Shown here: piece by piece, positions 8,279 to 17,002 of the stretch
How the letters are laid out: every line of letters begins with the position of its first letter
Position numbering within the stretch: position 1 is the stretch's first letter
NCBI RefSeq assembly: GCF_011745145.1
Contig: NZ_CP050191.1
Coordinates: forward strand, 4,909,433 to 4,973,432
Reading direction: 5' to 3'
Origin: Mycobacterium sp. DL440
Lineage (GTDB): Bacteria; Actinomycetota; Actinomycetes; Mycobacteriales; Mycobacteriaceae
DNA: 64,000 nucleotides
The notes under the pieces: generated by a model
What the model was told of the DNA's origin: nothing
What the model saw: only the letters and a program-made list of their open reading frames with translations
Databases searched by the model: none
Translations under genes and position numbers: made by a program

Positions 8279-9304
8279 TCACGTGCCCTTCGGTGCCGCG
8301 GCCTCGAGCTCGCGGAGCAATTCGAGCGACAGGAAGGTCATGGCGCCCTTGTCCTCGAATTTGTGGGCCACGTTGCCGGCGATGCCGCCCTGCACTGCGA
8401 GCTCGCCGATGAGATCGAGCTTGAGCTGCGGGCTGCCCTCGGAGAAGTCGAGATCTGCGAGGTCGACCCACACGATGTTGGGCCGGGTGGTGGACTCGTA
8501 GACGTACCGCTTGTTGGTGAGATCGAGCACCACCTGCCAGATGGTCTGCGAGGCGTCGGGCTTGCCCGGGTCGGGGATGCGGAAGGGCTGCGCGGCGTTG
8601 CGGATCACCGAGAACATGCTTGCGATGGCCTCCACCTGGCTGGACGGCTTGGGCAGCCGGCCGGCGTAGTAGCTGGCGCGGGCGAACCGGTCGCTGGCCA
8701 GGGTGGAGCCGGGGATCGGTTGCTCGCCGCCAAGACCGGTGAACGACTTCACCAGCTCCAGCTGCTGATCGAAGGTCGGCGAATTCGTCATCACCGTGTA
8801 GTCCTTCGAGTGGTACACCCGGGCCTTGCCGTCGACGTACTCGATGATCGCCGAGTCCCCGGTCGCGTCGTCGAGTGCCAGGTGCAGTCCGGGGCGGACG
8901 CCGCCGGTCGGATCGTCCATCTGCACCACCTGCACATCGGTCTCCGCGATCCACGCCGTCGCCTCGGCGACAGTCGCGAAGTTGTCCAGGAAGTACTGCA
9001 GCCAGATACCTTGGCCGAGCTGGGTGCGTGAATCGTCCGGTTCACCGTAGGTGGATTCGGCCAGCCACAGGATGTGCCCGGCCAGACCTGCCTCGTTCAT
9101 ACCGTCGACGGAGGTGATGTCGAAGGCGGAAGCAACCACGCTGCCGTACTTCGAGGTCCAGGTGAGCCTGCCCGAAACCGCATCGTCCCGCTTGACGCCG
9201 CGCGGCTGCTTCCACAGGTTGGTCATCAAGTCCTTGTGGAAGTCCATGTTCCTGCCGACCAGAACCGCATCGCCCGCTTCGGGCCAGATGACTCGCGTGC
9301 ACAT
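8279..9304 (-). CDS. Choloylglycine hydrolase / penicillin acylase family Ntn hydrolase
   Basis: The 341-residue protein starts MCTRVIW: removal of Met would expose Cys2 as the catalytic N-terminal nucleophile of linear-amide C-N hydrolases. Supporting residues are in the expected order: GRNMDFH (Arg18, Asp21), MTNSPTFDQQL (the asparagine region) and SDRFARA (the late arginine). There is no signal peptide, so it is probably cytosolic. It may cleave bile-salt, penicillin V or N-acyl amide bonds; the substrate is not predictable. I chose the start at 9304 because the family requires Cys right after Met; a longer frame upstream would bury it. Confidence 0.85.
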   Translation of the reverse strand: MCTRVIWPEAGDAVLVGRNMDFHKDLMTNLWKQPRGVKRDDAVSGRLTWTSKYGSVVASAFDITSVDGMNEAGLAGHILWLAESTYGEPDDSRTQLGQGIWLQYFLDNFATVAEATAWIAETDVQVVQMDDPTGGVRPGLHLALDDATGDSAIIEYVDGKARVYHSKDYTVMTNSPTFDQQLELVKSFTGLGGEQPIPGSTLASDRFARASYYAGRLPKPSSQVEAIASMFSVIRNAAQPFRIPDPGKPDASQTIWQVVLDLTNKRYVYESTTRPNIVWVDLADLDFSEGSPQLKLDLIGELAVQGGIAGNVAHKFEDKGAMTFLSLELLRELEAAAPKGT

Positions 9305-9413
9305 TGGGGCGAGCCTAGTGCCGGCGCCCGTACACGTACGGCGAACCCACGGACCAGTTCTCGCACACGCACGTCGGTGAATCACTCGTGTCTGGCGACA
9401 GGTATGTAAATAA

Positions 9414-9686
9414 GTGTCGCCATCATCGGGTTATGGCGACACTTCCCCCGCTCAGCTACGAGACGCTGCACTGGACCCCGAGCCTGGACAGCCAGTCGTC
9501 AACGGTGTGCTTCTGCGCGAGGAGCTGGGAATCCCTACTGACCACCCCCGCCGCTATATCGGTCCCCTCGCCGAGGCGGGGATCGTTGTCGAGTTCACCG
9601 ACCGAGCGCGTAACCGTGCCTGGCGCACACCTGAAATCCTGGATGCACTGGACGATTTCGCCGAACGGGCCGGACGACGGGGGTGA
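9414..9686 (+). pseudogene. Fragment resembling the C-terminal wing of a Fic-family protein
   Basis: The frame reads GIPTDHPRRYIGPLAEAGIVVEFTDRARNRAW and ends LDDFAERAGRRG. This matches the C-terminal winged helix that follows the catalytic domain in many actinobacterial Fic (AMP-transferase) proteins. No HPFxxGNG catalytic motif and no Fic core lie upstream, so only about 90 residues of a much longer gene remain. The 5' part of the frame before residue 30 does not look like a natural start. A free-standing small DNA-binding protein is the alternative. Confidence 0.45.
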
Positions 9687-9770
9687 ATCGTTCGGCCACC
9701 GGGTGTGGCAAGGTGTGGCAATCTTCCTGATCCGCGGTGTCGATACCCGAATCAACGCCACTCCTGATGG

Positions 9771-9857
9771 CGGTGGCGGAGGGATTTGAACCCCCGGTGG
9801 GGATTAACCCACTCTCGCTTTCAAGGCGAGTGCATTAGGCCGCTCTGCCACGCCACC
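9771..9857 (-). tRNA. tRNA-Ser(TGA)
   Basis: The 87-nt class II tRNA has acceptor stem GGTGGCG / CGCCACC with discriminator G, anticodon loop CTTGAAA (anticodon TGA), a long variable arm (AGTGGGTTAATCCCCAC) and a GGTTCAAATCC T-arm. It is transcribed leftwards, alone, between the Fic fragment and the MarR gene. Confidence 0.97.
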
Positions 9858-9876
9858 GCCGACAAGAGTACGGGTT

Positions 9877-10389
9877 TCACACCCGACCGATGTGGGCGGG
9901 CGGCGCTCCGTTCTTCAGCGCGACGCTGATCCGGCGACAGTTCTCCCCCATTGCCGCGATCTGCGGACGCGAGAGCCTGCCGAGGAAGTGCGAGCGGACA
10001 CCCTGGCCGTACGTCACCATCGCCTCGCGAACAGCGACCCTGCCTTCTTCGGTGATCGTGGCGACCACGCCGCGCCCATCGTCCGGACTGGCACACCGGG
10101 TTACCAGATTCTGAACTTCCAGCCGCCGGATCTGCCGGGTCACCCGGCTGGGCAGAGACATCAGCCGCTCGGCCAAGTCACCCATCCGCGCCGACCCGGT
10201 CGACGACTTGTCCAAGATATCGAGCAGGCGCACATCATTCAGCGTCAGATGATGCGCGTCCACCAACGACCGGTTCAAGGTCGCATACATTCGCAACGCC
10301 GAGTCGAGATAGTTTTGCCATGACCTCTGCTCGGCGATGTCCAGGCCCGGCATGTCACCCGCCGTGCGCCCCGCAATCATCCCCACCAT
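9877..10389 (-). CDS. MarR-family transcriptional regulator
   Basis: The 170-residue winged-helix protein includes the block LTLNDVRLLDILDKSS (about 47-62), a recognition helix in RMGDLAERLMSLPSRVTRQIRRLEVQNLV (about 68-96) and the wing CASPDDGRGVVATITEEG (about 98-115), the typical MarR DxR wing. It probably works as a dimer responding to a small aromatic or oxidant. It is divergent from the quinone oxidoreductase gene (58 bases between starts), its likely target. Alternative starts are at 10380 and 10353. Confidence 0.85.
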   Translation of the reverse strand: MVGMIAGRTAGDMPGLDIAEQRSWQNYLDSALRMYATLNRSLVDAHHLTLNDVRLLDILDKSSTGSARMGDLAERLMSLPSRVTRQIRRLEVQNLVTRCASPDDGRGVVATITEEGRVAVREAMVTYGQGVRSHFLGRLSRPQIAAMGENCRRISVALKNGAPPAHIGRV

Positions 10390-10447
10390 GGCCGCAATCG
10401 TAAGCGACGTCAGTATTGCTGCGCTTGGGAAATAGAAGGCTTGTACC

Positions 10448-11434
10448 GTGGAAATAATGCATGCAATTGTCGCTTCCGTCGATGGCCATCTGACCTGGGA
10501 AAACGTCGCTGATATTGAAGCAGCAAAGGGAGAAATTCTGATCCGGGTTCATGCCGCGGGCGTCAACCGAGCCGATCTGCTGCAGGCGGCGGGCAAGTAT
10601 CCGCCCCCGCCAGGCGCCAGTGAGGTCATCGGACTGGAGGTGTCAGGCACCGTCGCCGCACTCGGCGCGAATGTTACCGACTGGTCAGTTGGGCAACCGG
10701 TATGCGCATTGCTCGCCGGCGGCGGCTACGCCGAATACGTCGCGGTACCCGCCGCCCAGGTGCTGCCATTGCCTGATGGCGTTGCCCTGAGCGACGCCGC
10801 AGGACTGCCCGAGGTGGCCTCCACAGTGTGGTCGAACCTCGTGATGACTGCGGGTCTGAAGGCCGGTCAGCTCGTCCTGTTGCACGGCGGCGCCAGCGGC
10901 ATCGGCACCCACGCCACCCAGGTGGCCCACGCGCTCGGCGCCCGGGTTGCGGTGACGGCGGGCTCCGCCGACAAGCTCGCCCTGTGCCGCGAACTCGGCG
11001 CCGATATCACCGTCAACTACCGCGACGAGGACTTCGTAGAACGGGTGCGGGCCGAGACCAGCGGCGTGGGCGCCAACGTGATCCTCGACATCATGGGAGC
11101 CGCCTACCTGGACCGCAATGTCGACGCCCTGGCCACCGGCGGACGCCTGGTGATCATCGGCATGCAGGGCGGCGTCAAGGCCGAACTGAACATCGCCAAG
11201 CTGCTCGGTAAACGGGCCGGAGTGATCGCCACCTCGCTGCGCCCGCGCCCCGTCGAAGGATCCGGCAGCAAGGGCGAGATCGTGCGGGCTGTGCTCGACA
11301 ACGTCTGGCCGATGATCGCCGACGGGCGGGTACGGCCGATCATCGGCGCCGAACTGCCCATCCAGCAGGCCCAGCGCGCCCACGAACTGCTCGCGTCCGG
11401 CGAGGTATCGGGAAAGATCGTCCTGACGGTTTAG
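10448..11434 (+). CDS. NAD(P)H-quinone oxidoreductase (zinc-free MDR family)
   Basis: The 328-residue medium-chain reductase is the Rv3777 equivalent by position. It has the GroES-like N-terminal half (AGVNRADLLQAAGKYPPPPG, about 36-55) and the quinone-reductase nucleotide-binding loop LLHGGASGIGTHATQ (about 143-157). The zinc-ligand cysteines of alcohol dehydrogenases are absent, as expected for quinone or alkene reductases. The GTG at 10448 has GAAGG 8 bases upstream; an ATG at 10457 is an equally good start by homology. The divergent MarR gene suggests redox- or aromatic-inducible expression. Confidence 0.9.
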   Translation: MEIMHAIVASVDGHLTWENVADIEAAKGEILIRVHAAGVNRADLLQAAGKYPPPPGASEVIGLEVSGTVAALGANVTDWSVGQPVCALLAGGGYAEYVAVPAAQVLPLPDGVALSDAAGLPEVASTVWSNLVMTAGLKAGQLVLLHGGASGIGTHATQVAHALGARVAVTAGSADKLALCRELGADITVNYRDEDFVERVRAETSGVGANVILDIMGAAYLDRNVDALATGGRLVIIGMQGGVKAELNIAKLLGKRAGVIATSLRPRPVEGSGSKGEIVRAVLDNVWPMIADGRVRPIIGAELPIQQAQRAHELLASGEVSGKIVLTV

Positions 11435-11456
11435 CCCACCGCGACGGGAGGAGCAA

Positions 11457-12653
11457 TCAGCCCAGGGAGGCCAGAGCCCGCACGAGCTGATCGACCTCGG
11501 CGCCCGTCGAGTAGTGCGACAGCCCCACTGTCACCGCGCCACCGATGTCGTTCACCCCGATCACATCGAGCACTCGCGAGCTGGCATTCGACATCGCCAG
11601 GATGCCGTTGTCGGCCAACCGCTGCACGACCCGCTCGGCCGGGATGTCCCGCACTACGAAGCTGAGCACCGGAATCTGCGACTCCGGCCTGCCGATCACC
11701 ATTACCAACGGCAACGAGCGCAGCGAGGCCACCAGGTACTCGAACAGGCGGTCCAGATACGCGCCGGCGGACTGCATCGACACGGCCAGCCGTTCGCGGC
11801 GCGAGCCGCTGGCCGAATCATCGAGGTTCGACAGGTACTCGATGCTGGCCACCACGCCACCCAGCAGGCCGTACTGGTGCATGCCCACTTCCAGGCGGGC
11901 CGGACCGGTCGCCTGGGGATTCAACGAGACCGAGGCCAGCGAGTCGATCACCGACGGGTCGCGGAACACCAGGGCACCGATCGGCGGGCCGCCCCACGGC
12001 ACCGCATTGAGGGCGACGACGTCGGCGTCGATCTCGTTGATGTCGATCAGCCGGTACGGGGCCGCGGCCGAGTGGTCGACAACCACCAGTCCGCCGACCT
12101 CATGCGTGAGCTTGGTCACCTCGCTCAGATCGGTGACGGTCCCCAGCGTGGACGACGCCGAAGCGATCGCCACCAGGCGGGTCGGCTTGTCGATCAAGCC
12201 TTCCCACTGCCAGGACGGCAGCTCACCCGTCTCGATGTCGACCTCGGCCCACTTCACCTTGGCGCCATAGCGATTCGCAGCCCGCAACCAGGGCGCGATG
12301 TTCGCCTCGTCATCCAGGCGGGTGACCACCACCTCGTAGCCGAGCCCGACCCGACTCGAGGACGCCTCGGCCAGCGCGGTCAGCAGTTGAGCCCGGTCCG
12401 CGCCGAGCACCACGCCCCGCGGATCGGCGTTGACCAGGTCGGCGACAGCTTGGCGGGCAGCGGTGAGGACGGCCGCGCTACGGCGTGCCGATGGATGCGG
12501 TCCCACTGCCGTGGGCATCGAGCCTCGGAACGCGGTGGACACCGTCGTCGCGACGGAATCGGGCACCAGCATGCCGTTCTGGGCATCGAAGTGGACCCAC
12601 CCATCGCCCAATGACGGGTGCAAGCCCCGCACCCGGGCGACGTCGTATGCCAT
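11457..12653 (-). CDS. Class V aminotransferase-like protein lacking the PLP lysine
   Basis: The 398-residue protein has the fold and block order of SufS/NifS-type cysteine desulfurases (Rv3778c equivalent), but key cofactor residues are changed. Where SufS has FSGHK followed by GPTGIG, this protein reads [12 protein letters not shown] (about 215-226), with no lysine. The PLP-stacking histidine region EHHxNxxPW is DDEANIAPW (about 114-122). The DGAQ motif is VDHSAAAPY (about 192-200), keeping only the aspartate. It may therefore be a non-PLP pseudoenzyme or use PLP in another way. The start [10 protein letters not shown] is chosen by family resemblance. It converges on the oxidoreductase gene. 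Confidence 0.85.
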   Translation of the reverse strand: MAYDVARVRGLHPSLGDGWVHFDAQNGMLVPDSVATTVSTAFRGSMPTAVGPHPSARRSAAVLTAARQAVADLVNADPRGVVLGADRAQLLTALAEASSSRVGLGYEVVVTRLDDEANIAPWLRAANRYGAKVKWAEVDIETGELPSWQWEGLIDKPTRLVAIASASSTLGTVTDLSEVTKLTHEVGGLVVVDHSAAAPYRLIDINEIDADVVALNAVPWGGPPIGALVFRDPSVIDSLASVSLNPQATGPARLEVGMHQYGLLGGVVASIEYLSNLDDSASGSRRERLAVSMQSAGAYLDRLFEYLVASLRSLPLVMVIGRPESQIPVLSFVVRDIPAERVVQRLADNGILAMSNASSRVLDVIGVNDIGGAVTVGLSHYSTGAEVDQLVRALASLG

Positions 12654-12778
12654 GCCAGCCACCTTAGAGCGTCCGCAAATATCACAAACCGACACGATTT
12701 GGTGAGCGCCCGACCGCACGTTTGCACTTGAAGAGACCATGCTCGGACCGGGTCACCCTGGGCAGCCATACTAGTCCA

Positions 12779-14737
12779 GTGGGCTTCGGGTTCGGAGTGC
12801 TAATCGCACTGTTGTTGCTGGTGATCCCCGGGGCGCTGATAGCCAGAGCCGGCGGGCTGACCGTGTCGACGGCAGTCGCGGTGGGTCCGGCCTTGACCTA
12901 CGGCACCGTCGCATTGACGATCGTCCCTCTCGGGGCCATCGGCGTGCCGTGGAACGCGTGGACCGCGTTGTTTGCTGTGGCCATCATTGCTGCCATTGCG
13001 GCCGGCTTGCGGAGGCTCCTTGCCCGCTTCCGTGACCGCGACGCCGAGGGGTCAGCCATGACGGGGCGGCCCGCAGTGGTGGTTGCGGTGGGAGTGCTGC
13101 TGGGCGCCGCACTGATTGCTGCCGCGGCCTTCGCCGGCCTGGTGCACTGGCAATCCGTCCCCAGCACCTGGGACTCGGTGTGGCACGCCAACACCATCCG
13201 GTGGATCCTCGACACCGGCCAGGCCTCGCCGACCCACATGGGCGAACTCCGCAACGTCGAGACCCACGAGGCGCTCTACTACCCGTCGGCCTTCCACGCC
13301 CTGGCCGCCGTCTACTGCCAGCTCACCGGCGCCGCCGCGACCACCGCTTACACCGTGAGTTCGGTGGCCGCTGCGGTGTGGCTGTTCCCGGTCAGTGCCG
13401 CGGTGCTGACGTGGAAGGTGCTCCGCCCGCACACCTGCGAGATGCGCACCGCTGTCGCTGCGGGCACGGCCGCGGCACTCGCCGCGTCGTTCACCGCGGT
13501 GCCCTACGTCGAATTCGATGTCGCGGCGATGCCCAACCTGGTGGCCTACGGACTCGCGGTACCGGTGTTCGTCCTGATCACCTCGACGCCGGCACATCGC
13601 GACCGCATCGGTCTGGCCGTGCTCGCCACGGTCGGGGTCTTCTCGGTGCACCTCACCGGCGGCGTGGTGACGGCGCTGTTGGTGGGCGTCTGGTGGCTGG
13701 CGGATGCGCTGTGGCGGCCGGTGCGCGGCCGGCTGTCCGACTTCCTGGCGCTGGCGGCCGTCGCGGTGCCGACCCTGCTGATCCTTCTCCCCCAGTTTCT
13801 CGGGGTCCTTCAGCAGGCCGACATCATCGTCGGGCACGCCTTCGTCAACCACCTCGGCAAGAAGTATTCGCTGTTCGCGGCGGTCGTCCAGCACACCCGC
13901 CACCTCAACGACTTCCCGATCCAGAACGCACTCATCGCCCTGGCGGCCATCGGCGGACTGGTCATGCTGGTGCGGAAGATCTGGTGGCCGCTGGCGGTGT
14001 GGCTGATCCTGATCGCGTCGATCGTGCATTCCGGTGCCCCGTTCGGCGGGCCGCTGGGCGTCATCACCGGCAAGTTCAGCGACCTGTTCTACAGCGATCC
14101 GCGTCGCCTGTCGGCGGTGGTCACGATGCTGTACGCACCGATGGCCGCCATCGGCCTGGGCGCACTGGTCCTGCTGGGCGCCGCTGTCCTGCGCCGGACC
14201 GGCGCCCGCCCGGCGTGGATCCGTGCGACGGCTGCCGTCGCACTGGTCGCCACCACCGTGGGGCTGGCCTGGCATTACTTCCCCCGGCACAAGTACCTGC
14301 TCGGACAGAAGTACGACTCGGTGATTATCGACGCCAAGGACCTGGAGGCCTTCGCCTACCTGGCTGAGCTTCCCGATGCCCGGACCACGCTGATCGGCGA
14401 CGCCAACACCGACGGGACCGCCTGGATGTACGCGGTTTCGGGGCTGCACCCGCTGTGGACCCACTACGACTATCCGGTACAACAGGGCCCCGGGTACCAC
14501 CGGTTCATCTTCTGGGCGTACGCCGACGACGCGGACACCGATCCCAGGGTTGCCGAGGCGGTTGAGGCGCTCGACATCCGCTACGTGATCACCAGTACAC
14601 CGGTGGTTCGAGGGTTCGTCATGCCCGACGGACTAGTGTCGCTAGACAGCTCACGGTCGTGGGAGAAGATCTACGACAACGGTGAGGACCGCATCTACCG
14701 CTGGCACCGAGAGAACGCGGCGACCAAAAAGAACTGA
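12779..14737 (+). CDS. Polytopic membrane glycosyltransferase (Rv3779-type)
   Basis: This is a membrane protein of 652 residues with about a dozen hydrophobic helices in residues 1-500 and a non-membrane C-terminal part (about 520-650). By position and size it matches Rv3779, reported as a polyprenyl-phosphomannose synthase-type protein. The N-terminal half contains VPSTWDSVWHANTIRW with an acidic residue in a first extracytoplasmic loop, as in GT-C enzymes. The GTG at 12779 opens directly into the first helix; earlier in-frame codons encode a non-membrane stretch. It precedes bpa by 30 bases, so the genes may be co-transcribed. The donor specificity is not visible. Confidence 0.8.
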   Translation: MGFGFGVLIALLLLVIPGALIARAGGLTVSTAVAVGPALTYGTVALTIVPLGAIGVPWNAWTALFAVAIIAAIAAGLRRLLARFRDRDAEGSAMTGRPAVVVAVGVLLGAALIAAAAFAGLVHWQSVPSTWDSVWHANTIRWILDTGQASPTHMGELRNVETHEALYYPSAFHALAAVYCQLTGAAATTAYTVSSVAAAVWLFPVSAAVLTWKVLRPHTCEMRTAVAAGTAAALAASFTAVPYVEFDVAAMPNLVAYGLAVPVFVLITSTPAHRDRIGLAVLATVGVFSVHLTGGVVTALLVGVWWLADALWRPVRGRLSDFLALAAVAVPTLLILLPQFLGVLQQADIIVGHAFVNHLGKKYSLFAAVVQHTRHLNDFPIQNALIALAAIGGLVMLVRKIWWPLAVWLILIASIVHSGAPFGGPLGVITGKFSDLFYSDPRRLSAVVTMLYAPMAAIGLGALVLLGAAVLRRTGARPAWIRATAAVALVATTVGLAWHYFPRHKYLLGQKYDSVIIDAKDLEAFAYLAELPDARTTLIGDANTDGTAWMYAVSGLHPLWTHYDYPVQQGPGYHRFIFWAYADDADTDPRVAEAVEALDIRYVITSTPVVRGFVMPDGLVSLDSSRSWEKIYDNGEDRIYRWHRENAATKKN

Positions 14738-14767
14738 CACGAGACCGAACTGTTCCAAGGGAAGGCC

Positions 14768-15280
14768 ATGACCATCAACCCCGACGATGACAACATCGAG
14801 ATCCTGGCCAGCACGGCCGATGAGATTGATGCCGACGCTGACGGCAAGTCGCTGACAGACCTCGTCGAACAACCGGCGAAGGTCATGCGCATCGGCACGA
14901 TGATCAAGCAGCTGCTCGAAGAGGTGCGCGCGGCTCCGCTCGACGACGCCAGCCGCAACCGGCTGCGCGACATCCACCGGACCAGCATCCGTGAACTCGA
15001 GGACGGTCTGGCCCCCGAACTGCGTGAAGAACTCGAGCGGCTGACCCTGCCCTTCACCGAGGACAGCGCGCCGTCGGACGCCGAACTCCGCATCGCGCAG
15101 GCACAGTTGGTGGGCTGGCTGGAAGGGTTGTTCCACGGAATCCAGACGGCGTTGTTCGCCCAGCAGATGGCCGCCCGCTCCCAGCTCGAGCAGATGCGCC
15201 AGGGCGCGCTTCCGCCAGGGCTGCAGGTCCCGGGCGGACAGCGCGGCGGCACTCACCCCGGCACCGGCCAGTACCTGTAG
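14768..15280 (+). CDS. bpa: Bacterial proteasome activator
   Basis: The 170-residue helical protein (Rv3780, also PafE) forms a ring that docks on the 20S proteasome and opens its gate without ATP. The C-terminus ends GQYL, the tail that inserts into the alpha-ring pockets. Residues about 30-140 are long amphipathic helices (VMRIGTMIKQLLEEVR, then RIAQAQLVGWLEGLFHG). The N-terminus is acidic and disordered. An RBS (AAGGGAAGGCC) precedes the ATG. The stop lies 8 bases before the TTG start of wzt, so proteasome activation and galactan export genes share an mRNA, a conserved mycobacterial arrangement. Confidence 0.95.
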   Translation: MTINPDDDNIEILASTADEIDADADGKSLTDLVEQPAKVMRIGTMIKQLLEEVRAAPLDDASRNRLRDIHRTSIRELEDGLAPELREELERLTLPFTEDSAPSDAELRIAQAQLVGWLEGLFHGIQTALFAQQMAARSQLEQMRQGALPPGLQVPGGQRGGTHPGTGQYL

Positions 15281-15288
15281 GTTGCCTG

Positions 15289-16086
15289 TTGTCTGATCCG
15301 TTTATCTCGACGCGCGAAGCATGGGTGGAGTTCCCCATCTTCGATGCCAAGACGCGCTCGCTGAAGAAGGCGTTCCTCGGTAAGGCCGGCGGTGCCATCG
15401 GACGCAACGAGTCCAACGTCGTCGTCATCGAAGCTCTGCGCGACATCACGATGTCGCTGAAAATGGGCGACCGGGTCGGGCTGGTCGGCCACAACGGCGC
15501 GGGTAAATCCACACTGCTGCGGCTGCTTTCGGGCATCTACGAGCCGACACGAGGCTCAGCCACGGTGAGTGGCCGGGTGGCTCCGGTGTTCGACCTCGGC
15601 GTCGGGATGGACCCCGAGATCTCGGGGTTCGAGAACATCCTCATCCGCGGCCTGTTCCTCGGGCAGTCCCGCAAGCAGATGCTGGCCAAGGTCGACGAAA
15701 TCGCCGAGTTCACCGAGCTCGGCGAGTACCTGTCGATGCCGCTGCGCACTTACTCGACCGGTATGCGGGTGCGCCTGGCGATGGGCGTGGTCACCAGCAT
15801 CGACCCCGAGATCCTGCTGCTCGACGAAGGCATCGGCGCGGTCGACGCGGACTTCCTCAAGAAGGCGCAAACCCGCCTGCAGAGCCTGGTGGAGCGGTCC
15901 GGAATCCTGGTGTTCGCAAGCCATTCCAACGAATTCCTGGCCAGGCTCTGCAAGACGGCGATGTGGATCGACCACGGCACCATCAAGATGACGGGCGGCA
16001 TCGAGGAGGTCGTCGGCGCCTACGAGGGGCCGGATGCGGCCCGGCATGTGCGCGAGGTGTTGGAGGAAACGGCGCGTGGAGCCTGA
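15289..16086 (+). CDS. wzt: Galactan export ABC transporter, ATPase subunit
   Basis: The 265-residue ABC ATPase (Rv3781, formerly rfbE) of the Wzm-Wzt polysaccharide exporter carries Walker A GHNGAGKST (about 68-76), the signature region YSTGMRVRLAMG and Walker B ILLLDEG (about 181-187). There is no C-terminal carbohydrate-binding domain, as in the mycobacterial galactan flippase. With Wzm it moves lipid-linked galactan across the membrane. The start is a TTG 8 bases after the bpa stop, chosen because no better in-frame start leaves the conserved DPFISTREAWVEFP end intact. The stop is overlapped by glfT1. Confidence 0.93.
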   Translation: MSDPFISTREAWVEFPIFDAKTRSLKKAFLGKAGGAIGRNESNVVVIEALRDITMSLKMGDRVGLVGHNGAGKSTLLRLLSGIYEPTRGSATVSGRVAPVFDLGVGMDPEISGFENILIRGLFLGQSRKQMLAKVDEIAEFTELGEYLSMPLRTYSTGMRVRLAMGVVTSIDPEILLLDEGIGAVDADFLKKAQTRLQSLVERSGILVFASHSNEFLARLCKTAMWIDHGTIKMTGGIEEVVGAYEGPDAARHVREVLEETARGA

Positions 16087-17002
16087 GTCCGTCTGTGCCG
16101 TCATCGTCACGCACCGACGTCGTGAACTACTCACCCTATCGTTGGCCGCGGTGGTCAACCAGGACCGCAAACCCGATCACCTGATCGTGGTCGACAACGA
16201 CGACGACGAGGCCGTGCGTGAACTGGTCCTGGGCCAGCCGGTACCGGCGACCTATCTCGGCTCCCGCCGAAACCTCGGCGGCGCAGGCGGTTTCGCGCTG
16301 GGCATGCTGCACGCCTTGGCTCAGGGAGCCGACTGGATCTGGCTGGCCGACGACGACGGCCGCCCCGCCGACAACACCGTCCTGTCCACCCTGCTGGCCT
16401 GCGCCGAGCAGTACAGCCTGGCCGAGGTCTCACCCATGGTGTGCAACCTCGATGATCCGGAGCGCCTGGCGTTCCCGCTGCGCCGCGGGCTGGCGTGGCG
16501 GCGCCTGGTCGGCGAGTTACGCACCGAGGGTGAGGGTGATCTGCTGCCCGGTATCGCCTCACTGTTCAACGGCGCATTGTTCCGGGCCGCCACGGTGGAG
16601 TCCGTCGGCGTCCCGGATCTGCGCCTGTTCGTCCGCGGCGACGAGGTCGAACTGCACCGGCGGTTGGTGCGCTCCGGCCTGCCGTTCGGAACTTGTTTGA
16701 CCGCAAGCTATCTGCACCCGTGCGGGACCGATGAGTTCAAACCGATCCTCGGCGGCCGGATGCACACCCAGTACCCCGATGACGAGACGAAGCGGTACTT
16801 CACCTACCGCAACCGCGGCTACCTGCTGTCCCAGCCGGGTCTGCGCAAACTGCTGCCGCAGGAGTGGGTGCGGTTCGGCTGGTACTTCCTGGTGTCCCGC
16901 CGCGACCCGGCGGGTCTGCGCGAATGGATTCGCCTGCGGCGGCTGGGCAGGAGCGAAAGATTTTTTCGGGGCGAGCGAAGCGACGGGAGGAGCAGCAGAT
17001 GA
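16076..17002 (+). CDS. glfT1: Galactofuranosyltransferase 1
   Basis: This GT2 enzyme of 308 residues (Rv3782) transfers the first galactofuranose residues from UDP-Galf to the decaprenyl-PP-GlcNAc-Rha primer at the inner membrane face. VIVTHRRRELL opens the fold, WLADDDGRP (about 91-99) is the DXD metal/nucleotide site, and LFNGALFRA and FVRGDEVELHRR follow in the acceptor region. The GTG at 16076 lies 9 bases after GGAGG and overlaps the wzt stop by 11 bases. The C-terminal tail (about 290-308) is arginine/serine-rich and encoded by an unusual repeat-like stretch that also provides the RBS of wzm. Confidence 0.93.
   Translation: MEPESVCAVIVTHRRRELLTLSLAAVVNQDRKPDHLIVVDNDDDEAVRELVLGQPVPATYLGSRRNLGGAGGFALGMLHALAQGADWIWLADDDGRPADNTVLSTLLACAEQYSLAEVSPMVCNLDDPERLAFPLRRGLAWRRLVGELRTEGEGDLLPGIASLFNGALFRAATVESVGVPDLRLFVRGDEVELHRRLVRSGLPFGTCLTASYLHPCGTDEFKPILGGRMHTQYPDDETKRYFTYRNRGYLLSQPGLRKLLPQEWVRFGWYFLVSRRDPAGLREWIRLRRLGRSERFFRGERSDGRSSR
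16950..17001 (+). repeat. MIRU-like element spanning the glfT1/wzm junction
   Basis: The stretch includes an AT-rich CGAAAGATTTTTTCGGGG, then GCGAGCGAAGCGACGGGAGG ending at the ATGA overlap of glfT1 and wzm. Short elements of this character, sitting on overlapping stop/start codons and extending the upstream protein, recall mycobacterial MIRU elements. Identification is by resemblance only; no second copy was seen in this window. Confidence 0.35.

Noticed and set aside
13052..14500. A 482-codon minus-strand frame opposite the Rv3779-type gene
   Set aside because: The sense frame encodes clear membrane helices; the antisense product is His/Arg/Gln-rich without a fold signature.
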